Shown here piece by piece: positions 1-8,153 of a stretch of 20,052 nt of DNA. The notes beneath the pieces are model-generated. The model did not search any database and was not told where the DNA came from. It saw only the letters and a program-made list of their open reading frames with translations. Origin of the DNA: a virus; the IMG/VR virus record IMGVR_UViG_3300044653_000013, positions 1-20,052 of that record. One strand, 5' to 3'. How positions within the stretch are numbered: the stretch's first letter is position 1; every line of letters starts with the position of its first letter. A program made the translations under genes and the position numbers.

Positions 1-143
1 TTATTATGCAACGTAAGAACTTCGAGCCGCATGTTGGTATCTTCTTGAATGGTCGAATTTTACACTTGCTTGAGACAGGTGTTGAATATCAACCGTTGGT
101 TGTAGCTCGGAGATTTTTTACTTCAGTTAGGTACTACCGATGA
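1..143 (+). CDS. NlpC/P60-type tail assembly peptidase, C-terminal end (partial, lambda K-like)
   Basis: An open frame enters from the left edge (first full codon at base 3) and stops at 141-143, giving about 46 residues. The segment PHVGIFLNGRILHLLETGV resembles the end of the NlpC/P60 (C40) cell-wall peptidase domain of lambda tail protein K: an H-x-G-I/V strand carrying the likely catalytic His, a second LH-x-L strand, and a final aromatic-Arg ending (RYYR). The catalytic Cys would lie upstream of the window and cannot be checked. Family knowledge: such proteins sit at the tail tip and may cut peptidoglycan during assembly or DNA entry. The TGA overlaps the next gene's ATG (ATGA), so the two are probably translationally coupled. 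The downstream tail-tip gene supports the call. Confidence 0.7.
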   Translation, partial: IMQRKNFEPHVGIFLNGRILHLLETGVEYQPLVVARRFFTSVRYYR

Positions 144-3100
144 ACAAAATAACTGTTTGTGAAAATTCATTTGATCCTTCAACATGGTGTGTTTACGAAA
201 ACGTCACCGATGTTCGAGAATTTTTGTTCAAACACTTCAATGGCATTTGGCCATCAAGTGCTCATGTTTATCTCGACCATGTTGCGAAGAATGCGGATAT
301 TACTCCCTACGACGAAGCCGGTATCGAACGACTCGGGAAGGTTTCAGGACATTTCTTTGTTGTGGTTTATCCCAAAGGTCTACCCGCTGTCCTTCTCATT
401 GTTTCAATTGCATTAACGGCAGCATCTATTGCTGTCGCGTTGCTCCTCCGGCCTAATACCACACAAAAATTGAATTCCGCTGGTTCACCAAATAACGCGC
501 TTGGTAACCGCACCAATAAAGCACGACCGAATGAACGCATTCCAGATATATTCGGGACTTTGTATGCTACCTTTGACTTACTCGCATTTCCGTACAAAAC
601 GTTTGTTGCTGATGGCTATTATGGTAATACTGAATATGAACATGTGTATGCTTGCATTGGTCGTGGATCGTATGTAATCAATCAAGTGAGTGGTCTTTAT
701 CAAGTACGTGACGATACTACACCTTTAAGCGAAATCGATAACGCACAGTGTGGTATCTATGGTCCCGGTACGGCTCCGATGTCAGGGAGTCCCGAGCTTA
801 TTATTGGCCCGTATGCCGCTGAACCCGTTGTTAATTTAATCCCTTCTACGTGTGTCAACGGTCAAATTCTGAATGATTTCAATATTGGTTCAGAACTTGG
901 GGAAGGTTTCAGTTATACGGGTGGAGGGATCACCATTACGGGTGATCCTGGCGTTGGCCAAATTCAAGCAATTGCTGGTTTGGGACTTCATATAACTGGA
1001 AACTTGGATTTATCTACATATATCAATGTGGGCGATTCAATTACCATTGGTGGTGCGCCTGGAAACATAACTTCGTTTATGACATTTATAGATGATCTTT
1101 GTGTTGATCCGGCTGGTATTCAACCTTCTGTTCACATTGGTTCATATCTAGGAGTACAATGTGTTTACACAGTTACAGCTATTTTTTCATTGGCTAATCC
1201 TGGTGATACACTTGTCTTAAATACTCCGACTGCGCTTGAAGCAATCAATCCAGCATGGACTACGATAGGGCTTTTTGGTTCACTAACTGCCGGTTCATTC
1301 ACCGGACCAATGAGCGTAGCTCAATCTCTCTTTAATTTTTTTGAGAACGGCTCTTTTTACGTCGGGCCATTTTGGTTGAACTATCCCACGATGGAAGCGG
1401 TTTGGTCTAACTTCGTTTGTCCTCAAGGTCTTTTTCGCATTGATACTAGCAATAATCAACAAACTGTTGAATCAATCGTTAATGTATATGTATGGCCTTG
1501 TGATGTGAATGGTAATCCAACTACGACAGCGCCAGTAGTTAGTACTTGTACATTTGGAGGAAACTCAACTGATCGTTTAATGAAAGGTGGTACGCTAAAA
1601 ACAACCGTTACTCCCGGTCCTGGCGGCATTCTTATAATGGCGCAAAAAACAAATGCCGCTCCCAATTTTACGGGAACGGCTTCTTACACAGATCAAACAC
1701 AATGGCGCGATCTTTATATTATATCGGGTTCTCCTCCGGCCACATTTGGAAACGTCACAACGGTACAAACGATTATTCCAAATACTCCGGCATCACTAGC
1801 AATTAAAGAACGGAAACTGAATGCGCTGGTTACTCGTGTGGTCCAATCATCAAGCTATGGACCGCCTGTTGCGACCGTTGCCGATATTCAAATTATTGGT
1901 ATTTTCGGTGCGCCAAGCGCGTTAGAGATAACAGTTGCCGGTACAAACAATGTTGATGGCGGATTTCAAATTGGAGATACTGTCAATTACAGTATTGAAT
2001 ACTCTTCTGGAATCATAATTACTCTTGCCGGTCAAATGGTACTTAACGTCGTTGCTGTGGGAAGTACAACAACTGTTCTATCAGGCAATATAACGGGAGG
2101 CTCACAATCTCTTGTTTCGGCAACGGGCACTGTCACGTATGTCTATGGTGCGAGAGCAAGTTCCAATGCAGCCGATATTCTTATTACTATGGCTCTTGAT
2201 CCGTTTATCGGAAATATGAGCATAGCGAATATTGATGTAACAGGCATCTATGCGATTGCCGGTCCTGGTGGAACAATTCAAAATTATTTTCAGATGTATC
2301 CAGATGAAACTTTGCCCACACAGTTCTGCTATACGTTCGATGACGATACGCAATCATTCGAGGAATCTGTGGCAGACATCGCAACGGCTATTTTTTGTGT
2401 TGCGTACAGACGTGGTGGGATTCTCACACTCTCCTTTGAACAAGCTCAATCAAATAGTACTCTTTTGTTCAATCATAGAAATAAGGTTCCACGTACAGAA
2501 AAACGAACAGTAAGCTTTGGAACCGTTAACAATAACGATGGCATTGAACTTGTGTACGTCGAACCGAATTACCCAAACTTTCCGAATGTGGATACAAAGG
2601 TTACTTTGTACTTTCCTCCGGCAGTGGGCGGTGTCGGTGGAACGGCAGTAAATCCGAAGAAGATAGTTTCAGTTGGCATTCGTAATGTGTCACAAGCTAC
2701 GGTCCTTGGTTGGCGCTATTATTGGAAGTTAATGGCGCAAAACACTACCGTTCAATTTGATTGCACAGAGGAAGCTGCGCTCTCAGTCCTGCAAGATAGA
2801 ATTCTCATTGCGGACAATACACGATCAGATACACAAGATGGTGAAGTAATCGCTCAATCATCATTGCTATTGACCTTATCGCAGAATGTCGCGTTGACCG
2901 CGCCATATGTCTATTCAATCTTTTTACAACATCCCGATGAAACAATTGAAAGCATTCCTATTACTGCGGGTTCTAATCCTAATCAAGTCATTTTAGAATA
3001 TGCTCCCGATCAAGCATTGGTTATGGGACCGGGGAACTATGCTAACACGACTTATTGGATTGTGAGCAATGCGCCAGTTGAACAATCTCCGTTTCTTGTT

Positions 3101-3292
3101 GTTGAAAAAACTCCGAAAGATAACAAAACTTACGAAGTAAAGGCGATCAATTATAGTCCCCTTTACTACAGTATGGATAGTATGTTCTCAACCGATGTTG
3201 ACATTGCGGCATTGCATTTGGAAATCGTGACAAATCCGGCTGGTGGACAAGTTGACGTGGCTGCATTAGTGATTGAAGTAGTTACGACTTAG
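140..3292 (+). CDS. Tail-tip / host-specificity protein (lambda J / TipJ-like), 1050 aa
   Basis: This is the central tail-tip protein, which closes the distal tail tube and usually determines receptor contact. The N-terminal ~110 residues resemble lambda I-type tail assembly sequence and contain a strongly hydrophobic stretch (about residues 82-103, LPAVLLIVSIALTAASIAVA onward). The stretch SPNNALGNRTNKARPNERIP (about 116-135) followed by DIFGT is the characteristic motif of J/TipJ-like proteins. Next come a segment around 'EYEHVYACIGRG' and a long beta-rich Gly/Thr/Ser body. The 'KTYEVKAINYSPLYY' region near residue 1005 resembles the end of a J-type FN3-like module. The last ~30 residues hold two imperfect copies of D(I/V)AAL..E(I/V)VT. 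The start overlaps the preceding stop (ATGA), with a weak TTAGG upstream. Role is confident; receptor specificity cannot be inferred. Confidence 0.85.
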   Translation: MNKITVCENSFDPSTWCVYENVTDVREFLFKHFNGIWPSSAHVYLDHVAKNADITPYDEAGIERLGKVSGHFFVVVYPKGLPAVLLIVSIALTAASIAVALLLRPNTTQKLNSAGSPNNALGNRTNKARPNERIPDIFGTLYATFDLLAFPYKTFVADGYYGNTEYEHVYACIGRGSYVINQVSGLYQVRDDTTPLSEIDNAQCGIYGPGTAPMSGSPELIIGPYAAEPVVNLIPSTCVNGQILNDFNIGSELGEGFSYTGGGITITGDPGVGQIQAIAGLGLHITGNLDLSTYINVGDSITIGGAPGNITSFMTFIDDLCVDPAGIQPSVHIGSYLGVQCVYTVTAIFSLANPGDTLVLNTPTALEAINPAWTTIGLFGSLTAGSFTGPMSVAQSLFNFFENGSFYVGPFWLNYPTMEAVWSNFVCPQGLFRIDTSNNQQTVESIVNVYVWPCDVNGNPTTTAPVVSTCTFGGNSTDRLMKGGTLKTTVTPGPGGILIMAQKTNAAPNFTGTASYTDQTQWRDLYIISGSPPATFGNVTTVQTIIPNTPASLAIKERKLNALVTRVVQSSSYGPPVATVADIQIIGIFGAPSALEITVAGTNNVDGGFQIGDTVNYSIEYSSGIIITLAGQMVLNVVAVGSTTTVLSGNITGGSQSLVSATGTVTYVYGARASSNAADILITMALDPFIGNMSIANIDVTGIYAIAGPGGTIQNYFQMYPDETLPTQFCYTFDDDTQSFEESVADIATAIFCVAYRRGGILTLSFEQAQSNSTLLFNHRNKVPRTEKRTVSFGTVNNNDGIELVYVEPNYPNFPNVDTKVTLYFPPAVGGVGGTAVNPKKIVSVGIRNVSQATVLGWRYYWKLMAQNTTVQFDCTEEAALSVLQDRILIADNTRSDTQDGEVIAQSSLLLTLSQNVALTAPYVYSIFLQHPDETIESIPITAGSNPNQVILEYAPDQALVMGPGNYANTTYWIVSNAPVEQSPFLVVEKTPKDNKTYEVKAINYSPLYYSMDSMFSTDVDIAALHLEIVTNPAGGQVDVAALVIEVVTT

Positions 3293-3302
3293 GAGAAATC
3301 AA

Positions 3303-4319
3303 ATGAATTGGTTCACAGATAGTTTCTCGCATTATTCAACGCTGGCGCAAATTCTTGCTAAGTGGAACGGTCCTTCCGGCAATAACTTGGTTGTGGGAAG
3401 CGCTTACGCGATTGGCGCAGCTTCGCAAGGAATGCAAACGCAGAGTAATTCAGCGTTCCGTAATTTAGGTGACAATATTAGTACAGGTGCTTTTGGTGCT
3501 CGTTTTCGGTTAGATAGTACTTCTAGCGGAACCTTCCTCAATTTCTTTCAAGTGCTTGACCTTGGAACAGTACAATTAACTGTAAGTTACAATACAAGTG
3601 GACAATTATCGCTTTATCGAGGCGGAGGCGCACTCTTAGGCAGTGAACCGATTACTTTGACTTTGGGAACAGTTCACACTATTGAACTTGTCCCGGTAAT
3701 TGCTGGTGGGACTGGCGGCTCTTGCAGCGTTTACATTGACAATGTTCTTTTAATGACAATTACCGGCGTGAGTACAAGTGCGAGTGGTAATGGTTACTTC
3801 AATCAAGTTTCAATCGGTGACCCAAATCAATTCAAATTCATTTCATGGGCAGATGTATACCTAAATGATTTTACTGGCGCTGCGATGAACGTTCGCCTAG
3901 GTAATTGGTCAATTTTACCGTACACCGTGAATGCTGCCGGTACTTACGCCGAATTCACCCCTGGCGGAACTATCTTGGGAACAAATTACCAACAGCTAGA
4001 CAAGGCGCTCGCAAGCTCTGCCAGCTACAACGAGTCCACGACCGTGAGCAATCGAGATAACTTTCACATGGCTCCGGCCTTGGGAACGCTCCTAGGCGCA
4101 AGACAGTGGCTCTACGCGCAAGCCGGGGGCGGCGGATCGCGTGCAATCGCACTCACCTTGTCCAACTTTACGGATCAGATTGGAGTGAGTCAGTCTCTCG
4201 GATCAGAGGTTTACGGCTTCTTCACGGCTGATGCTTCAATTGATCCGTCTACGGGAGCGGCATGGGCATCCATATTTGCGCTGAATGCTTCAGAATCTGG
4301 TTACATCATTACTGTGTAG
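3303..4319 (+). CDS. Putative tail-associated protein with concanavalin/LamG-like fold, 338 aa
   Basis: It starts 10 bases after the tail-tip stop, and the Shine-Dalgarno GGAG overlaps that stop (TAGGAGAAATCAA-ATG), so the two genes form one transcription unit. Residues about 1-195 look like a beta-sandwich of the LamG/concanavalin A-like type: alternating strands, 'FGARFRLDSTSSGTFLNFFQ', a 'HTIELVPV' strand and 'CSVYIDNVLLMTI', the usual ligand-binding sandwich order in phage structural proteins. The C-terminal ~140 residues form a second module ending 'DPSTGAAWASIFALNASESG', a pattern I associate with the C-termini of phage LamG-like proteins. It may be a tail-tip accessory, fibre or adhesin; the position after TipJ supports this. 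No catalytic residues are recognisable. Its 3' end overlaps the convergent polymerase gene by 11 bases. Confidence 0.6.
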   Translation: MNWFTDSFSHYSTLAQILAKWNGPSGNNLVVGSAYAIGAASQGMQTQSNSAFRNLGDNISTGAFGARFRLDSTSSGTFLNFFQVLDLGTVQLTVSYNTSGQLSLYRGGGALLGSEPITLTLGTVHTIELVPVIAGGTGGSCSVYIDNVLLMTITGVSTSASGNGYFNQVSIGDPNQFKFISWADVYLNDFTGAAMNVRLGNWSILPYTVNAAGTYAEFTPGGTILGTNYQQLDKALASSASYNESTTVSNRDNFHMAPALGTLLGARQWLYAQAGGGGSRAIALTLSNFTDQIGVSQSLGSEVYGFFTADASIDPSTGAAWASIFALNASESGYIITV

Positions 4320-6408
4320 CTTCCCATTGTTGTGTAGCTGGATTAAATGCTGTTTCCATCTTACCCCATGATGGGCCGCGTTCAAGCTCGTACTTAACAG
4401 GTACACGCAAAGCCAAAGCATTCTCCATTATCCAATGCATATATTTGCCGGCTTCAATCTGTTGCGGCGAATCATCAATTACACTTCGACCATTTGAATC
4501 GTGGACCGTAAGCTTTGGGTATCCTGCGACCGCGTACACGCCATCTTTCAGACAGCGCCACATAGCTTTTTTCAAATTATCAGCGGCAGAACCTTGACAG
4601 CGACCGGCCATAGACTTGTGAGTACCAGCGCGTTGAATTTGCGAGCCGTATTCGCGTATTGCTTGTTGATAAGGAAATCCTGGATACCGTACATAGCTTT
4701 GCGTTTCTTCGTCCCATTCGCTTATTGGTTCCCACAGATCGAACCTGTAGCGGCGATTAAGGATGGTCGTAATATAGCCAAGTGCCTTAGCCTCATTTAT
4801 AAATGCTTGTTGTGAAGGCTTGATGAATGGGATTGCTTTGAAATAGGCTTCACGCATAACCTTTCCGGCTGGCAATGGACAATGTGCCATGCCACAAAGT
4901 TTGACTAAACCTAAGCCAAATAGTAGTCCAAAATTTGGTTCTTTAATAGTCATTCGGCCTGTTGCAAATGTTCCGGCAGCTACTTCCGAGGCGTTACGCG
5001 GAATATAGATTCCAGTGGCTTCTTTAATTGTCTGTTGTACAAGAGTATGATAATCCATGTCTGGATCATCAATATATTTTTGCCTGAATTCGTCAGATAG
5101 TGGCCCGACTGCGTAATGCATGAACATTCTATATTCGATTTGGGAATAATCACCATTCTCGAAACATAAGTGTCCTTCATCGGGCAGGAAACAAGTCATT
5201 ATTTGCTTGCCTAATTTTGTGCGTGATGGAATGTTCTGAAGATCGGGAGTAGAACTTGATAACCTTCCTGTTACAGTTCCACCGGCTTCGCCGCGTGAAC
5301 CTTCGTTTCTCAGAGGATGAAATTGACCATGAATGCGACCGTTGACATGACTCTTGAGAATGTATGATTCGATAAATGTATCGCGCAGCTTATAAAACTT
5401 CCTAACTTCAAGGATAAGTTCCGAGAGGGGATCAGTTTGGTCCATCAGCCAAGGTGCGGTGAAACTTCCCTTTTTTGTCTTAGGCGTAATTGGGTATTTG
5501 ATGTTAAGTGCGTCATAAGCTGGTGCGAGATCATCGGGAGATAGCACATTAATATTCTTGCCGGTCAAATCAAAGATAGACTTTTCACCTTTGATAATCT
5601 CTCGCGTCAGTTCTTTCTTCATTATTTGAGCTTTGTTAAGATCAACGCGACAGCCAAGCTTACGCATCATAACCCAGAGTGGAATTAACTCACACTCCAT
5701 GCGATATAAATCCCAAAGACCTTGCGCGTGAAGGAGCTTGAATTGATGGACAAGATTTAATCGAGGAAGTTTGGCATCCTGTTCCCCGTAAGGACCGGCG
5801 AGCTTCGGCGAGCTACGATAAATGTTGGATCGCTGTGCGCTTGTGGGTTCGCCGCCGTAAGCTTTAGCACACCACTCATACAGAATGCTCGATTCTTTGT
5901 GCAGACCGAGATACTTGGATGAAATGAATTCGAGTCTTACAGGATCGTCTTGCGTAAGAAGCGCTTCGGCAAATTGGCAATCATGCAATTCTCCAGTGAC
6001 CCAAATATCTTCATCGGTCGCGTTTCCAATGTCGTAAATAACATTGGCTCCGAATTTTGGTATATCCGGCGTAGTTTGCAGAACGTCTCGCCAATATTCA
6101 ATCGTTCTGCTGGCATCCAAATTAAGGTGTCGGTCAACTTCATGGCGAATGGGCCGATACTCAGTATAAGTTGATCCATCGCGGAATAAAAGATCAATTG
6201 AGCCTCCACAGATAGACGCCTTACCACGGCTCCAACCTGGACCTCTCTCAAAGTCATTCTCCTTTACTTCAAAATCAAATCCAATCGCAATAGCTTGTCG
6301 AAACGGAGGGTAGCTAGTTGGCGCTCGCCAGTTCGTTTCTGGCGTTAGCGGGAGATCAGCAAGGGAAGTTCGTTTGACGCTAGATAAATCTATGTTATCG
6401 AAAAACAT
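4309..6408 (-). CDS. Family A DNA polymerase with 3'-5' exonuclease domain, 699 aa
   Basis: This is a replicative phage polymerase of the Pol I family. The proofreading motifs are intact: Exo I DFE (D45/E47), Exo II N-x3-D (N122-D126) and Exo III Y-x3-D (Y207-D211). The polymerase core has TGRLSSSTPDLQNIP (380-394), motif A DYSQIEYR (D420, E425), motif B R485-x3-K489-x3-F493 followed by F497-G498, QGSAADNLKKAM (605-616), and motif C VHDS (H636, D637). Two positions are unusual: the Tyr that follows motif B in E. coli Pol I (Y766) is Phe497, and the usual HDE of motif C is HDS. No 5'-3' exonuclease domain is present, and 699 aa suits an exo-pol protein. It is the last gene of the minus-strand operon. 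The ATG at 6408 has no convincing Shine-Dalgarno sequence and may depend on coupling to upstream translation. Confidence 0.95.
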   Translation of the reverse strand: MFFDNIDLSSVKRTSLADLPLTPETNWRAPTSYPPFRQAIAIGFDFEVKENDFERGPGWSRGKASICGGSIDLLFRDGSTYTEYRPIRHEVDRHLNLDASRTIEYWRDVLQTTPDIPKFGANVIYDIGNATDEDIWVTGELHDCQFAEALLTQDDPVRLEFISSKYLGLHKESSILYEWCAKAYGGEPTSAQRSNIYRSSPKLAGPYGEQDAKLPRLNLVHQFKLLHAQGLWDLYRMECELIPLWVMMRKLGCRVDLNKAQIMKKELTREIIKGEKSIFDLTGKNINVLSPDDLAPAYDALNIKYPITPKTKKGSFTAPWLMDQTDPLSELILEVRKFYKLRDTFIESYILKSHVNGRIHGQFHPLRNEGSRGEAGGTVTGRLSSSTPDLQNIPSRTKLGKQIMTCFLPDEGHLCFENGDYSQIEYRMFMHYAVGPLSDEFRQKYIDDPDMDYHTLVQQTIKEATGIYIPRNASEVAAGTFATGRMTIKEPNFGLLFGLGLVKLCGMAHCPLPAGKVMREAYFKAIPFIKPSQQAFINEAKALGYITTILNRRYRFDLWEPISEWDEETQSYVRYPGFPYQQAIREYGSQIQRAGTHKSMAGRCQGSAADNLKKAMWRCLKDGVYAVAGYPKLTVHDSNGRSVIDDSPQQIEAGKYMHWIMENALALRVPVKYELERGPSWGKMETAFNPATQQWEATQ

Positions 6409-6506
6409 TTTCGTTCTATTGTTACAATTGTGTCATTGTGTGCTGCGCCATGCGTTATTAATCGAATACGCATCATTTCAAAAGAGCGCGTTTTGCAAGT
6501 AATCAT
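6390..6506 (-). CDS. Possible 38-aa basic micro-protein bridging the GNAT-like and polymerase genes
   Basis: The ATG at 6506-6504 overlaps the TGA of the GNAT-like gene (ATGA). The frame runs to a TAG at 6392-6390, 19 bases into the polymerase gene. The product begins MITCKTRSFEMMRIRLIT and is net basic. No Shine-Dalgarno sequence of its own is visible, so it would have to be translated by termination-reinitiation, as seems usual in this operon. If translated, it would carry ribosomes to the poorly signalled polymerase start. The support is only its fit with the operon's overlap pattern and with an otherwise empty 94-base gap; no homologue is recognised. Confidence 0.35.
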   Translation of the reverse strand: MITCKTRSFEMMRIRLITHGAAHNDTIVTIERKCFSIT

Positions 6507-6880
6507 TTTCGTGGATACCGAATCATTTCATTACTAAATAATCGTTCAAAGCCTCTCCGCTGATACCACGCGATTAATTGTATTTCGTCCATCCCATCAA
6601 CATCGTCCATTGCACAAACGCCTAATGATATTTGAACATGGTAGTGGTCGGCGATCTCGCATAACCAAAGAATGCATTCGGTAGCATACCCATTGCGTCG
6701 AAGTAATGCTTTCGTAGAAATGTTCAAAATACGAACTTCAATTTTGTTGACTACACAAACATTTATTAAGACAACGCTACGAAATAAACGACTGCTCCCT
6801 TTCGTGCCTCGTGTACCATCCCGAAAAGCTAATCTAAAAAGGGATGTCTTCGTCAATATCGGGTTTATGCAAGTGCTCAT
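6503..6880 (-). CDS. Small GNAT-like acetyltransferase, 125 aa
   Basis: The C-terminal half reads as a GNAT fold. A beta-strand (KIEVRILNIST) leads into the acetyl-CoA pyrophosphate-binding signature R61-R-N-G-Y-A66 (the R/QxxGxG/A motif) and helix ATECILWLCEIADHY. Then come the 'VQISLGV' strand and the terminal 'LIAWYQRRGFERLFSNEMIRYPR', the usual GNAT motif B. The N-terminal ~45 residues match less clearly, so the acceptor substrate is unknown. The start at 6880 is chosen because a strong AGAGGAG lies 9 bases before that ATG; it places the start 47 bases inside the 3' end of the clamp-like gene. Acetylation of a host or phage protein or of a small molecule is possible but cannot be read from sequence. 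Confidence 0.6.
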   Translation of the reverse strand: MSTCINPILTKTSLFRLAFRDGTRGTKGSSRLFRSVVLINVCVVNKIEVRILNISTKALLRRNGYATECILWLCEIADHYHVQISLGVCAMDDVDGMDEIQLIAWYQRRGFERLFSNEMIRYPRK

Positions 6881-7856
6881 GGAAAATAACTCCTCTGAGA
6901 TTGTCACCAAAAAATGCTGTACCATCCGGTCGTGCGTTTGCATTCCACTTTGTTGCATGGCGCGAAATGTACATCAAATCTTCGCTCAAATAGATACGCG
7001 GTTCGTAACGTTCTCCCTCAAATGGAAGAGAAAGACCGCTGCCTTCTTCTTTCGTGCCAAACGGATGGGAACTTACTAAATTGCCTTCAACATAAATCTT
7101 ACCCACAGAGAAAGGCTCGACCTTCTTAACGGCATCGAAAAAACTCTTGTCAACCGCGTGCGGAATGCCTTGACTTGAAAGCATTGCATTTACGCTGGAC
7201 GGCCATTTCGTGTCAAAACATTTGGTGAATAACCAAGTAGAATCTTCAAAGTAGAATGTGACACTAGTTGTGGAGAAACCAAATGCTGTGATCTTTTTCT
7301 TCGCTTTGCGAAGTTTCATGTATGCGAGTTTCGGAATAAGCATTCCTGTGGGAAAGGAACAACCGTGCCATGCTTCCATAATCACACTTCGATTGGTTGC
7401 TACGACACTTCCGTCGTTTAATTGGATGGACGTTTCTAGGACAGTTTCTCCGGCCGTGGTCGCAAGACCGGCGATTTTGTCCAGAGCCTCGATAAAACGC
7501 TCATCTAAAGGGGCAACGGCAGCGTCAGGCTGGCACCAGACGAACGCGGACGGATCAAGGCAGGGGACATAGGCATGGAAATCGCCGGAGCGCACAAGGA
7601 GCTTGGAGGGGGAAAGTTGGGTGATGGCAAATTCCATCCCGGCGCGTTCGATAGCGGCTTGAAAAAGTGCTATCTGTGGGCACGCGGATAAGTCTTCCTC
7701 AATCGGCGTCCCTACACCGATTGTCAAATTGAAAGACACGGCTCGATTTTCATCAATACGACAATAGGTTGATTGATCTTCGCCAATCTTGTACGGAATG
7801 GTGAGGAAATCAAGTGCTTGCTCAAGCGAGCTCTTCGGATTTTTCTTTGGAGGCAA
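6834..7856 (-). CDS. DNA sliding-clamp-like (DnaN/beta-like) protein with SSB-like C-terminal tip, 340 aa
   Basis: The pattern resembles bacterial beta clamps. The middle domain reads 'ERFIEALDKIAGLAT' - 'ETSIQLNDGSVVATNRSVIM' - 'ILIPKLAYMKL'-like - 'SVTFYFEDSTWLFTKCFDTKWPS', the clamp's helix-strand order ending in the Phe/Trp-Pro turn. The end 'DGTAFFGDNLRGVIFHE' resembles the last clamp strand, and 340 aa suits three clamp domains. The protein then ends KPDIDEDIPF, nearly identical to the acidic tip of bacterial SSB (E. coli ends DFDDDIPF), which recruits host repair and replication proteins. The start codon is TTG at 7856, one codon after the in-frame TAA of the previous gene; no ATG exists before residue 73. 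A clamp role fits its place just upstream of the polymerase. Alternative: an unrelated beta-rich replication accessory protein. Confidence 0.5.
   Translation of the reverse strand: MPPKKNPKSSLEQALDFLTIPYKIGEDQSTYCRIDENRAVSFNLTIGVGTPIEEDLSACPQIALFQAAIERAGMEFAITQLSPSKLLVRSGDFHAYVPCLDPSAFVWCQPDAAVAPLDERFIEALDKIAGLATTAGETVLETSIQLNDGSVVATNRSVIMEAWHGCSFPTGMLIPKLAYMKLRKAKKKITAFGFSTTSVTFYFEDSTWLFTKCFDTKWPSSVNAMLSSQGIPHAVDKSFFDAVKKVEPFSVGKIYVEGNLVSSHPFGTKEEGSGLSLPFEGERYEPRIYLSEDLMYISRHATKWNANARPDGTAFFGDNLRGVIFHEHLHKPDIDEDIPF
6890..6896 (-). promoter_or_regulatory. Shine-Dalgarno AGAGGAG that fixes the GNAT-like start
   Basis: On the minus strand AGAGGAG stands 9 bases before the ATG at 6880, inside the coding sequence of the upstream clamp-like gene. 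It is the best ribosome-binding site in this part of the operon. It favours this ATG over the longer frame starting at 6958. Confidence 0.7.
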
Positions 7857-7859
7857 GAA

Positions 7860-8153
7860 TTATAAACCTACGTGCGTTCGTTTGAGAAACACAAGCGCTT
7901 GCATATTTGATTCAGCTTCGCCTAAAGTTTCGGGAGTAAGGTTCTTCGCTCGCTTCAGTAGCAAGTAAGCGCGCTTGCGAAAGTATTCTTTCTTGCGGTT
8001 GCCGCAATCGCCATAGCCGTGATCGTGAGATGGCGGACTATGCGGAACACCCATTGCTTTGCACGTTGCACGATAATTTTCGTGAAGTTGCTTTGCAATC
8101 ATTTCAATTATTGGACCGCGCTTCGGAACGAATGTTAATTCTTCAATACTCAT
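7860..8153 (-). CDS. Hypothetical phage protein, 97 aa
   Basis: I do not recognise a family. The protein is mostly helical and basic (R/K-rich 'NRKKEYFRKRAYLLLKRAKN'), with a His/Pro/Cys-containing central loop 'PHSPPSHDHGYGDCGNRKK'. The start ATG at 8153 has GGAGG nine bases upstream and lies 11 bases inside the helicase gene, so it is a genuine operon member. Its TAA is followed in the same frame by one codon and then the TTG start of the clamp-like gene. The neighbours (helicase, clamp-like protein) suggest a replication accessory role, but that is context only. Confidence 0.7.
   Translation of the reverse strand: MSIEELTFVPKRGPIIEMIAKQLHENYRATCKAMGVPHSPPSHDHGYGDCGNRKKEYFRKRAYLLLKRAKNLTPETLGEAESNMQALVFLKRTHVGL

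Noticed and set aside
6672-7079. 135-aa plus-strand frame
   Set aside because: It is antisense to the GNAT-like and clamp-like genes, which have recognisable motifs and ribosome signals.
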